The position numbers were made by a program, and so were the translations under genes. Shown piece after piece: positions 1 through 5,871 of a stretch of 6,296 nt of DNA (position 1 is the stretch's first letter; every line of letters begins with the position of its first letter). The notes beneath the pieces were generated by a model. It did no database searches and was not told the origin of the DNA. It saw only the letters and a program-made list of their open reading frames with translations. Source of the stretch: Burkholderiales bacterium (GTDB taxonomy: Bacteria; Pseudomonadota; Gammaproteobacteria; Burkholderiales; SG8-41). Where the stretch lies: NCBI GenBank assembly GCA_005800795.1, contig SYEN01000572.1, positions 1 through 6,296 of the forward strand, given 5' to 3'.

Positions 1-8
1 TGAGACAG

Positions 9-39
9 CTTATGGAGTCCCGCCTGCGCGGGAATGACG
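9..39 (+). repeat. Palindromic dispersed repeat, copy A (dRS3-like)
   Basis: This 31-nt element matches copy B at 1439-1469 at 28 of 31 positions; the differences are at 14, 17 and 26. Its core (16-35) is a hairpin with arms around TCCCGC and GCGGGA and a 4-nt loop; position 17 opposite 34 is mismatched. The core resembles the ATTCCC-N8-GGGAAT dRS3 type known from Neisseria and seen widely between genes in Proteobacteria. It lies 38 nt past the stop codon of the kinase gene, where it could fold in the transcript end, but no T-run follows it on the minus strand. Positions 1-77 hold no other recognisable feature; the gene beyond the left edge is unknown. Confidence 0.8.
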
Positions 40-77
40 GGCGGGGAAGATTGCCGCAAATTTTCCACTGTGTAATA

Positions 78-1340
78 TCAAACGTTGTTTTGCAAAACCC
101 GAAACGCTTTGGTAAAAAAATCCTCCGAACCGAAGTTGCCGGATTTCAGCACCAGCGCCAGTGGCTTCCCGCCGATGCGCATCGTCCACGGCACGCCCGG
201 GTCGATTTGCGGGCCAATGCGCAATGCTTCAATGCCAAGCGCCTGCACCACCGCGCCGGATGTTTCGCCGCCCGCCACCAACAGTTGATCGACACCGGCA
301 TCAACCAACTCGCGCGCGATCTTCGCCAGCGCTTTCTCGATCAATGCCCCGGCGTCAGCCACGCCCAGGCGGGCTTGTATCGCCTGCACCGCCGCTGGCG
401 CCGCCGTGGAATAAATCAGCACTGGCCCCTTGCCTGCGCCGAGTAGCGGCTTGGCCCAGGCCAGCGCTCGCTCGATTTCAGCGCCTCCGCCGGCAAGATT
501 CAGCGCATCCAGCGCCCGCGCAGCGCCGCCCTGTTTGATAAAGTGTGCCACTTGCGCGTTAGTGGCCTGCGAACAGCTGCCGGAGACGATGGCGCGTTGC
601 CCTGTGCACCGTGGAAGTGCGGCAGCGCTGCCACCCGCCAGCGCAAAATTCTGCGGCAACCCTATCGCCACGCCCGACCCCGCTGTTACCAGCGGCAAAT
701 CCTTCACGGCCAACCCCAGGCTCATCAAGTCGCTGTTGCTGATGATATCCACCACGGCAGCTTTCACACTGTCGCGCCGCAGTTCGCCGATGCGCGTGCG
801 TATCGCATCTGCGCCGCGCGCTACAATGCTGTAATCGATCAGCCCCACCTTGCCCTTCATCTGGGCCTGCAACACGCGCACAAGGTTCGCATCACGCATG
901 GGCGTCAGCGGGTGATCGCGCATGCCCGATTCGTTGAGCGGCACATCGCCGACGAACAGATTACCTTTGTAAATCGTGCGTCCGGCTTCCGGAAACGCCG
1001 GGCAGGCAATCGTGAATTCGCAACCCAGCGCGCGCATCAGAGCCTCCGTCACCGGGCCGATATTGCCCGCTGGCGTGGAATCAAATGTCGAACAATACTT
1101 GAAATAAAGTTGTTTGAAATCAGATAGTTGCAACCATTTCAGTGCGGCCAACGATTGCGCTATCGCTTCCGCCGCCGGGATAGTGCGTGACTTTAGCGCT
1201 ACCACCACGGCATCAACGTCGTCACCTAAGGGGATGCGCGGCACGCCCACGGTCTGCACCGTACGCATGCCGGCGCGCGTGAGGTTGTTGGCCAGCTCGG
1301 TGGCGCCGGTGAAATCGTCGGCGATGCAGCCTAGTAGCAT
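78..1340 (-). CDS. otnK: Four-carbon acid sugar kinase, OtnK-like (3-oxo-tetronate 4-kinase, DUF1537)
   Basis: Predicted 420-residue cytoplasmic kinase of the DUF1537 family, whose OtnK members use ATP to phosphorylate 3-oxo-tetronates (or threonate/erythronate in DtnK/DenK relatives) at C4 during catabolism of four-carbon acid sugars. The N-terminal substrate domain opens with IADDFTGA (residues 6-13) and contains KYCSTFDST (81-89), CPAFPEAGR (113-121) and HPLTPMRDANL (143-153). The C-terminal nucleotide-binding domain has SGSCSQAT (253-260), VAGGETSGAV (355-364) and the OtnK-like ending LKSGNFGSEDFF (398-409). Full length for the family. The ATG at 1340 is chosen because the family starts with M-x-x-G-C-I-A-D-D; a further 27 in-frame codons up to 1421 run into repeat copy C and are unlike the family. 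No strong Shine-Dalgarno is visible before it. It lies 179 nt downstream of the hydrolase gene on the same strand, with an inverted repeat pair between them, so co-transcription is uncertain. OtnC, OtnI and PdxA2 partners are absent from the window. Family is firm; the exact substrate is inferred. Confidence 0.93.
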   Translation of the reverse strand: MLLGCIADDFTGATELANNLTRAGMRTVQTVGVPRIPLGDDVDAVVVALKSRTIPAAEAIAQSLAALKWLQLSDFKQLYFKYCSTFDSTPAGNIGPVTEALMRALGCEFTIACPAFPEAGRTIYKGNLFVGDVPLNESGMRDHPLTPMRDANLVRVLQAQMKGKVGLIDYSIVARGADAIRTRIGELRRDSVKAAVVDIISNSDLMSLGLAVKDLPLVTAGSGVAIGLPQNFALAGGSAAALPRCTGQRAIVSGSCSQATNAQVAHFIKQGGAARALDALNLAGGGAEIERALAWAKPLLGAGKGPVLIYSTAAPAAVQAIQARLGVADAGALIEKALAKIARELVDAGVDQLLVAGGETSGAVVQALGIEALRIGPQIDPGVPWTMRIGGKPLALVLKSGNFGSEDFFTKAFRVLQNNV

Positions 1341-1355
1341 GATATTGAAAGTTTC

Positions 1356-1384
1356 GGCATAGAAAGTTACTACAAACTTGTCCA
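1356..1384 (-). promoter_or_regulatory. Possible sigma70 promoter for the kinase gene
   Basis: On the minus strand a TGGACA box (1379-1384, five of six matches to TTGACA) is followed after exactly 17 nt by TATGCC (1356-1361, only three of six matches to TATAAT). It would start transcription about 15 nt before the ATG at 1340. The -10 match is poor, so this is tentative. It sits immediately downstream of repeat copy C, consistent with the kinase having its own promoter rather than relying on readthrough from the hydrolase gene. Confidence 0.25.
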
Positions 1385-1390
1385 CCCCTG

Positions 1391-1418
1391 TCGTTACCGC
1401 GCAGGCGGGAACCCATAA
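1391..1418 (-). repeat. Palindromic dispersed repeat, degenerate copy C (inverted)
   Basis: Read on the minus strand, this stretch aligns with copies A and B around TTCCCGCCTGCGCGG, but the right arm is eroded (GGTAAC where the others have GGGAAT). It lies in opposite orientation to copy B with about 20 nt between them, forming an inverted pair in the gap between the hydrolase stop and the kinase start. On the minus strand both copies are open in one frame and give the familiar FPRRRES and SRLRGND peptide strings produced by such repeats, which are not real protein. Confidence 0.65.
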
Positions 1419-1438
1419 CACAGTGCCACTTGCGACGG

Positions 1439-1469
1439 CTTATAGATTCCCGCCTTCGCGGGAATGACG
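1439..1469 (+). repeat. Palindromic dispersed repeat, copy B (perfect dRS3-type hairpin)
   Basis: The core at 1446-1465 reads ATTCCC, eight bases, GGGAAT: an exact fit to the dRS3 pattern, and a perfect 8-bp stem with a CTTC loop. The 31-nt unit is in direct orientation to copy A (28/31 identical), so the two copies bracket the kinase gene. With copy C it makes a larger inverted structure. It lies 51 nt past the stop of the hydrolase gene and may act as a transcript-end hairpin, but no T-run identifies it as a classical intrinsic terminator on either strand. The rest of the 1341-1519 gap contains only a short AATTC-N5-GAATT inverted repeat (1493-1507). Confidence 0.85.
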
Positions 1470-1519
1470 AGGGAGGGTTTTCGATGCTTTGCAATTCGAG
1501 TGGAATTCACGTCTCGCCT

Positions 1520-2491
1520 TTAGTCTGCAAAGAACGCACCGAAATGTTCGAGGATCCGCTGCGGCATTTCTTCCTGCATATAGTGCCCGCAATGCATCGG
1601 ATCGGTAGCAACAATATTCGCCGCATATTGCTGCCAGATATTCAAAAACTCACGCGCACGTTCCGGTGAATGTCCACGCGCACCCCACAACAGCATCAGC
1701 GGCATGGCGAGCTTTTTATCTTTGTCCGCGGTATCCATCACAAAATCACAGGTTGCGGTGGCGCGATAATCGCGGCATGAGCCGGTGATGGTTTTCTGCG
1801 TGTAGCAGCGGACATATTCCGCCAGGGCGTCGTCGGTCAGAAAACCCAGCCCGGTGCCGCCGCGTATGGTCATGCGGCTTTTCAGAAAATATTCCGCCGA
1901 TACTGCGCTGATCATGCGCTCGGGAAACGGCTCTGGTTGCGCCATGAACGCCCAGTGCCAGGTACCGATCACCCAGGCCTTGGTCGGATTTGTCCACACG
2001 TAGTGGTTGGGAATGATGTCCATCAGGCACACCTTGCGGACGCGCTTCGGGTGATCGATACACAGCCGATGCACAGTACGCCCGCCACGATCGTGTCCTG
2101 CGACAAAAAATGTGTCGTAGCCGAGTTGATCCATGATCTCCAGCAAATCGCCTGTCATCGAGCGAAAGCTGTAGTTGATGTGATCCGCACCGGGTTCCGG
2201 CAGCGAGCTGTCACCGTAGCCACGCAAATCCGGCAGGATCACGTGAAAATTTTGCGCGAGTTTTGCGGCCACCTTGTACCAGCACGTGTGGTTCTGCGGA
2301 TTGCCATGCACCAGCAGCAACGGCGGCTTGCCGGGATTATTGCTATGGCGCAGCCGTATCACCGCGCCGCTGGTGCGCACATCCACATGTTCAAAGCCGG
2401 GAAAATGCGCTGCCACTGCTGCGCTGCCCCAACGCGTAGGATCGCGTGTGTAATCGTCCGTCGTGGCGGCTGCCATGATATTCAATGCCAT
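1520..2491 (-). CDS. Alpha/beta hydrolase, fluoroacetate/haloacetate dehalogenase-like
   Basis: A 323-residue alpha/beta-fold hydrolase, cytoplasmic with no signal peptide. Motifs in order: HGNPQ oxyanion region (62-66), LPDLRGYGDS (86-95), nucleophile elbow GHDRGG with Asp134 (132-137), an acid Asp158 in LMDIIP, HW at 179-180, DYR with Tyr242 (241-243), and GH with the general base His303. These match, as recalled, the fluoroacetate dehalogenase set: nucleophilic Asp, carboxylate-binding Arg pair (here Arg135 and Arg138), and the His-Trp-Tyr halide pocket. That enzyme converts fluoro- or chloroacetate to glycolate through an ester intermediate. The Asp nucleophile excludes a Ser esterase or lipase, but a soluble epoxide hydrolase-like activity remains possible. 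Length is slightly above the family's roughly 300 residues because of an N-terminal extension. The ATG at 2491 has no clear Shine-Dalgarno; Met6 (2476) is an alternative start. It is divergent from the isocitrate dehydrogenase-like gene and upstream of otnK on the same strand. Fold and residues are seen; dehalogenation of a particular substrate is inferred. Confidence 0.88.
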   Translation of the reverse strand: MALNIMAAATTDDYTRDPTRWGSAAVAAHFPGFEHVDVRTSGAVIRLRHSNNPGKPPLLLVHGNPQNHTCWYKVAAKLAQNFHVILPDLRGYGDSSLPEPGADHINYSFRSMTGDLLEIMDQLGYDTFFVAGHDRGGRTVHRLCIDHPKRVRKVCLMDIIPNHYVWTNPTKAWVIGTWHWAFMAQPEPFPERMISAVSAEYFLKSRMTIRGGTGLGFLTDDALAEYVRCYTQKTITGSCRDYRATATCDFVMDTADKDKKLAMPLMLLWGARGHSPERAREFLNIWQQYAANIVATDPMHCGHYMQEEMPQRILEHFGAFFAD

Positions 2492-2507
2492 TTTTTGCTT
2501 TCGCAGA

Positions 2508-2536
2508 TTGATTGTTGCCGGTGCTTTGTTTATCGT
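2508..2536 (+). promoter_or_regulatory. Possible promoter in the 81-nt divergent region
   Basis: TTGATT (2508-2513) and TATCGT (2531-2536) are separated by 17 nt; each matches the sigma70 consensus at four of six positions. The implied start near 2543 leaves a leader of about 30 nt before the ATG at 2573. On the opposite strand only weak boxes can be found for the hydrolase gene (for example TAAAAT just inside the region). No clear operator palindrome is visible, and no regulator gene lies nearby in the window. Confidence 0.3.
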
Positions 2537-2562
2537 GCGAGGGCGATTTTAACAAGCTAACC

Positions 2563-2566
2563 AGGA
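2563..2566 (+). promoter_or_regulatory. Ribosome binding site of the isocitrate dehydrogenase-like gene
   Basis: AGGA lies 6 nt before the ATG at 2573. Good spacing supports this start, which also begins exactly at the family's N-terminal beta strand (M-K-I-L-V-L-P-G-D-G). Confidence 0.7.
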
Positions 2567-2572
2567 ACAACC

Positions 2573-3628
2573 ATGAAGATTCTCGTACTCCCCGGCGACG
2601 GCATCGGCCCGGAAATCACCCAAGCCACACTCACGGTGCTCGACCGCGCCAACGCCAAATTCAAACTCGGCCTCGAATGGGACCAGCGCGACATCGGCTT
2701 TGCCACCTTGAAAACCAAAGGCTCCACACTGCCTGACGACGTGATGGAAGCCGCGCGCAAGGCCCCCGGCATCATTCTCGGCCCAGTGGATCATTTGATT
2801 TATCCGCCGCGCGAAAAAGGCGGCATCAACCCTTCCGGCGAGTTTCGCACCAAGCTCGATTTGTTCGCCAACATCCGCCCGGCGATTTCGCGCATGGGCG
2901 TGGGCCTCACCGGCAAGCCGATTGACCTGGTGATTTTCCGCGAATGCACCGAGGGTTTTTATTCGGATCGCAATATGTTCATGGGCAAGGGCGAATTCAT
3001 GCCCACCGAAGACATGGCGATAGCCGTGCGTAAAGTCACTGCGCGCCAGTGCGAACGCATCACGCGTGTGGCGTTTGACTGGGCGCGCAAGCGCCGCAAA
3101 AAAGTTACCGCCGTGCATAAGGCCAACGTATTTCACCTCTCTGACAGCCTGTTCCTGCGCGAAGTGCGCAAGGTCGCCAAAGAATATCCTGACGTCGAAC
3201 TCGACGAAAAAATTGTTGATGCCATGGCCGCCTTGCTGGTGCGCCACCCGGATCGATTCGACTGCATCGTCACCGGCAATATGTTTGGCGATATTCTGTC
3301 CGATGAAGCCTCCGAGATCTCCGGCGGACTCGGCCTCGCCGCGTCGACCATGGCGGGCGACGACGCCTGCTGCGCGCAAGCTCAGCACGGCTCTGCACCT
3401 GACATCGCCGGACAGGACATGGCCAACCCGACTTCGCTGATTTTGTCAGCGGCGATGCTGCTCGACTGGCTGAGCATTCGTCACAAGCGATCCGAATTTG
3501 ATGCCGCCGCGAAAGCCATCGACACCGCCATCAACACGGCGCTGCAAAAACCCGAAACGCGTACGCCGGATATCGGCGGCAAGTTGGGCACGCAGGCGTT
3601 CGCCAAACACGTCGCGTCACTCATATAA
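2573..3628 (+). CDS. Isocitrate/isopropylmalate dehydrogenase-family oxidoreductase
   Basis: 351 residues, complete. The family oxidises a 2R-hydroxyacid carrying a malate moiety with NAD(P)+ and usually decarboxylates it, using Mg2+ or Mn2+. Visible elements: PGDGIGPE (7-14), substrate-binding RTKLDLFANIRP with Arg92 and Arg102 (92-103), RECTEGFY with Arg123 and Tyr130, catalytic Lys183 in VHKANV, metal ligands Asp216 (DAMAALLV) and Asp240/Asp244 (GDILSDEAS), and the cofactor loop HGSAPDIAGQDMANP (272-286). All catalytic positions known from E. coli isocitrate dehydrogenase (Arg119, Arg129, Arg153, Tyr160, Lys230, Asp283, Asp307, Asp311) have counterparts. LeuB normally has a RELTGG-type motif where this has RECTEG, and no leuCD genes are near, so a leucine-biosynthetic role is unlikely; a canonical isocitrate dehydrogenase would be longer. 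Tartrate, malate or another alkylmalate-like substrate is possible. It precedes an Ldh2-family dehydrogenase by 19 nt, suggesting an operon. Family is certain, substrate unknown. Confidence 0.93.
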   Translation: MKILVLPGDGIGPEITQATLTVLDRANAKFKLGLEWDQRDIGFATLKTKGSTLPDDVMEAARKAPGIILGPVDHLIYPPREKGGINPSGEFRTKLDLFANIRPAISRMGVGLTGKPIDLVIFRECTEGFYSDRNMFMGKGEFMPTEDMAIAVRKVTARQCERITRVAFDWARKRRKKVTAVHKANVFHLSDSLFLREVRKVAKEYPDVELDEKIVDAMAALLVRHPDRFDCIVTGNMFGDILSDEASEISGGLGLAASTMAGDDACCAQAQHGSAPDIAGQDMANPTSLILSAAMLLDWLSIRHKRSEFDAAAKAIDTAINTALQKPETRTPDIGGKLGTQAFAKHVASLI

Positions 3629-3647
3629 AGATATCAATGAAGTCAAT

Positions 3648-4709
3648 ATGTTACAGAATCGCATCGACGCGAATGGCCTGATCGATTTCGCCGCTGCCGT
3701 CTACGCTAATGCCGGCGTACCGGAAGCCGATGCGCACCTGATCGCCGACACGCTGGTGCAGGCCGACCTGTGGGGCCATCAGTCGCACGGCGTGCTGCGG
3801 CTCGGCTGGTACCTCGACCGCATCCGCAACGGCGTAATGAAACCGGTCACCACGCCGGAGTTCGTGGTCGATGCTGGCGCGATTGCCGTGATTGATGCGC
3901 ACGACGGCGTGGGCCATGTGGCAGCAATGCTCGCCACCCGCGAGGCGATCAAACGCGCCAAAGCGCATGGCATCGGCGCGGTGGCGGTGCGTAACTCCAA
4001 TCACTTCGGCACCTGCATGTATTACACGCGGCGCGTGGCGGCAGCGGGCTGCATGGCGATGCTAACCAGCAACGGCGGCCCGGCCATGGCGCCATGGGGC
4101 GGACGCAAGAAAATCATCGGCACCAATCCGTTTTCCGTCGCTGCACCGGTGGATATCGAAGGCCAACGCGCACCCTTTGTTGTGGACATGGCGGCCACGG
4201 GTGTAGCGCGCGGCAAAATCTATCTCGCGAGAAACAAAAATCTGCCGATTCCGCTGGGCTGGGCCATCAGCAAGGACGGTGCGCCCACCACCGACCCGCA
4301 AGAGGCCATCGATGGCATCATCCTCCCCATGGCCGAACACAAGGGCTACGCCATCGCCGCGATGGTGGACATGATGTCGGGTGTGTTGACCGGCAGCGGC
4401 TTTCTATCAGCGGTACATAGCCCCTACAAAACCGCCGAGGTCAGCCATTGCGGCCACCTGATGATCGCCATGGACATCAGCAAGTTTCAGCCCCTCGATC
4501 AATTCTGCGCACGCATGCAGGCGTTCACACAGGAAATCAAATCGGTACCGCTGGCCAAGGGCTTTGACGAAGTGTTTTATCCGGGCGAAATGGAGAACAA
4601 CAGCAATGCCAAGTTCCGCCGCGAGGGGTTGGCGTTACCAGAGAATACGGTAGCGGATTTGCGGCGGATTGCGAAAGAGACCCAATTGGAGCACTTACTG
4701 GCGTTATGA
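3648..4709 (+). CDS. Ldh2/MdhL-family NAD(P)-dependent 2-hydroxyacid dehydrogenase
   Basis: 353 residues, full length for the malate/L-lactate/ureidoglycolate dehydrogenase family (Ldh2, AllD, ComC sulfolactate dehydrogenase). This fold is unrelated to classical lactate dehydrogenase and interconverts 2-hydroxy and 2-oxo acids with NAD(P). Visible motifs: SHGVLR with His47 and Arg51 (46-51), RNSNHFG with the likely catalytic His119 (115-121), LTSNGGPAMAPWGG (139-152), GTNPFSVAAP (158-167), VVDMA (178-182) and EHKGYA (230-235). The ATG at 3648 is 19 nt after the preceding stop and fits the family N terminus; the frame is open back to 3498 but that part overlaps the upstream gene in another frame. 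The ribosome binding site is weak (TGAAG, 3638-3642). Pairing with an isocitrate dehydrogenase-like enzyme suggests consecutive oxidations of a hydroxyacid. The precise substrate (malate, sulfolactate, threonate-like or other) cannot be deduced from these motifs. Confidence 0.92.
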   Translation: MLQNRIDANGLIDFAAAVYANAGVPEADAHLIADTLVQADLWGHQSHGVLRLGWYLDRIRNGVMKPVTTPEFVVDAGAIAVIDAHDGVGHVAAMLATREAIKRAKAHGIGAVAVRNSNHFGTCMYYTRRVAAAGCMAMLTSNGGPAMAPWGGRKKIIGTNPFSVAAPVDIEGQRAPFVVDMAATGVARGKIYLARNKNLPIPLGWAISKDGAPTTDPQEAIDGIILPMAEHKGYAIAAMVDMMSGVLTGSGFLSAVHSPYKTAEVSHCGHLMIAMDISKFQPLDQFCARMQAFTQEIKSVPLAKGFDEVFYPGEMENNSNAKFRREGLALPENTVADLRRIAKETQLEHLLAL

Positions 4710-4718
4710 ATAAGTGCT
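4690..4718 (+). terminator. Hairpin across the Ldh2-family stop codon; convergent gap
   Basis: AGCACTTA (4690-4697) and TAAGTGCT (4711-4718) form a perfect 8-bp inverted repeat with a 13-nt loop that contains the TGA stop at 4707-4709. No T-run follows, so it is not a classical intrinsic terminator; it may instead stabilise the mRNA end or be chance. The rest of the 97-nt convergent gap (4710-4806) shows only a weak TGGCC/GGCCA pairing and no strong terminator for either strand. Confidence 0.35.
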
Positions 4719-4806
4719 GGCCAAGCTCAAGAGCATCACTGGGCCATAAAGCCGCCTAACATTGAGAGGGGAAACGCTCCGGCGTACACTTGGGGCGACC
4801 TGTTTA

Positions 4807-5793
4807 CTACTCCGCCTTCACTCCCGCCTGCTTAACCACCTTCCCCCACAACGCCAAATCCGCCCGTATCTGTTTATCAAACTCCGCCGGTGAACTTGGC
4901 GAGGGCGTCATGCCCAGCGCGCGGATGCGGTCCTGCACTTCAGGCATAGTGAGCACTTTCACCAGGCCCGCGTTCAGCTGATTGATGATCGGGCGTGGCG
5001 TGGCCGCGGGCGCGACCATGCCGTACCACTCGATGACATCGGCGAAATCCTTGTAGCCCTGCTCTACCGCGGTAGGCACATCCTTCAGAACATCGATACG
5101 CTGGCCGCCGAGAATTCCCAATGCCTTCAACCTGCCGGTGCGGATATGCGGCACCACCGCGGTGGGGTTGGAGATCATGGTGCTGACATTGCCGGCGACC
5201 ACATCAATCACCGCCGGTCCTGCGCCCTTGTACGGCACATGCGTGAGATTCACGCCTGCGGCAATCTTGAACAGTTCGCCGCCCAGGTGTTGCAGCGACG
5301 CGCTGGAGGCGAAGGTAAATTTGCCGGGGTTGCTCTTGCCCAGCGTTGCGAATTCCTTGAAATTCGAGGCCGCCACCGACGGGTGCGCAGTCATCACCAT
5401 GGGTTGCTGCGTATAACGCGTGAGGCCCGCAAAATCACGCGCCACGTCGTAGCCCGGTTCGCTGAAAATATGCGGATTGACCGCCAGCGGGCCAGAGAAG
5501 CCAAACAAAATCGTATAGCCATCGGGTGCAGCTTTCGCCGCCAGCGCAGTGCCGATGCTGCCTTGCGCACCGCCGCGGTTGTCGACCACGATTTGCTGCT
5601 TCCACAGTTCTGTCAGGCGCGGCGCCATGATGCGCGACACGGCATCGGTCCCGCCGCCCGGCGGTGCCGGCACGATCCAGCGGATGGGCCGGTTGGGATA
5701 CGCCGGGCCAGCGCCGGGCGCAGCGTGCTGCGCCAGCGCGGGAGTTGCTTGCAGCAACAAAACGTAACATATTGATTTAACTGATTTTTTCAT
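4807..5793 (-). CDS. Tripartite tricarboxylate transporter substrate-binding protein (Bug/TctC family)
   Basis: 328-residue periplasmic receptor of the Bug family, which captures carboxylates such as citrate, aspartate, glutamate or aromatic acids and normally delivers them to a TctA/TctB membrane pair. Residues 1-21 form a Sec signal peptide (KK at the N terminus, hydrophobic core VLLL, cleavage expected after ALA, before Gln22). Family hallmarks follow: IRWIVPAPPGGGTD (37-50), VVDNRGGAQGSIGT (69-82), APDGYTIL (89-96), HVPYKGAGPAVIDVVAGNV (185-203) and GRLKALG (220-226). The ATG at 5793 is supported by GGAG (5799-5802, complement) 5 nt upstream and by the signal peptide; the frame stays open to 6240 but only because it runs antisense through the next gene. 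TctA and TctB are not in the window; orphan Bug genes are common in Burkholderiales. It is convergent with the dehydrogenase operon, so it has its own promoter. The ligand is unknown; the context suggests a hydroxy- or sugar acid. Confidence 0.95.
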   Translation of the reverse strand: MKKSVKSICYVLLLQATPALAQHAAPGAGPAYPNRPIRWIVPAPPGGGTDAVSRIMAPRLTELWKQQIVVDNRGGAQGSIGTALAAKAAPDGYTILFGFSGPLAVNPHIFSEPGYDVARDFAGLTRYTQQPMVMTAHPSVAASNFKEFATLGKSNPGKFTFASSASLQHLGGELFKIAAGVNLTHVPYKGAGPAVIDVVAGNVSTMISNPTAVVPHIRTGRLKALGILGGQRIDVLKDVPTAVEQGYKDFADVIEWYGMVAPAATPRPIINQLNAGLVKVLTMPEVQDRIRALGMTPSPSSPAEFDKQIRADLALWGKVVKQAGVKAE

Positions 5794-5804
5794 GACTTCT
5801 CCGA

Positions 5805-5835
5805 TTGAACCTGCCGTGGTTTCGTCGAGTATACT
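5805..5835 (+). promoter_or_regulatory. Possible divergent promoter with palindromic -10 (AGTATACT)
   Basis: In the 78-nt gap between the Bug gene and the SDR gene, TATACT (5830-5835) matches the -10 consensus at five of six positions. TTGAAC (5805-5810) could be its -35 box, but the spacer is 19 nt, longer than optimal. The predicted start near 5842 gives a leader of about 30 nt. Because AGTATACT (5828-5835) is a perfect palindrome, the minus strand also reads TATACT (5828-5833), placed about 35 nt before the Bug ATG; no good -35 is seen for that direction. Confidence 0.4.
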
Positions 5836-5862
5836 TGGAGCAAATCCCCCGAATAGCGTAGC

Positions 5863-5866
5863 GGAG
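5863..5866 (+). promoter_or_regulatory. Ribosome binding site of the SDR gene
   Basis: GGAG lies 5 nt before the ATG at 5872 and fixes the start of the reading frame, which begins with a typical SDR N terminus. Confidence 0.7.
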
Positions 5867-5871
5867 CAGCA

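Noticed and set aside
543..1127. 194-codon plus-strand frame opposite the kinase
   Set aside because: Low-complexity Arg/His/Ala composition typical of antisense shadows in GC-rich DNA; the opposite strand carries a full-length kinase.
78..1421. Longer kinase reading frame starting at 1421
   Set aside because: The extra 27 codons come partly from repeat copy C and do not resemble the family, which begins at the Met encoded at 1340.
9..1469. CRISPR array or insertion sequence
   Set aside because: Only three palindromic repeat copies, irregularly spaced and in mixed orientation, with no transposase and no regular spacers.
1222..1494. Small minus-strand frame with FPRRRES and SRLRGND strings
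   Set aside because: These strings are the known spurious translation of the dispersed palindromic repeat, and the frame overlaps the kinase start.
2549..3388. 279-codon minus-strand frame opposite the isocitrate dehydrogenase-like gene
   Set aside because: No recognisable motif; it is the antisense shadow of a gene whose catalytic residues are all intact.
2573..3628. Leucine-biosynthetic LeuB
   Set aside because: Motif RECTEG replaces the LeuB RELTGG-type motif and no leuA, leuC or leuD gene is adjacent.
3498..3647. N-terminal extension of the Ldh2-family protein
   Set aside because: It overlaps the end of the preceding gene in a different frame and is Pro/Arg/Ser-rich; the family N terminus begins at 3648.
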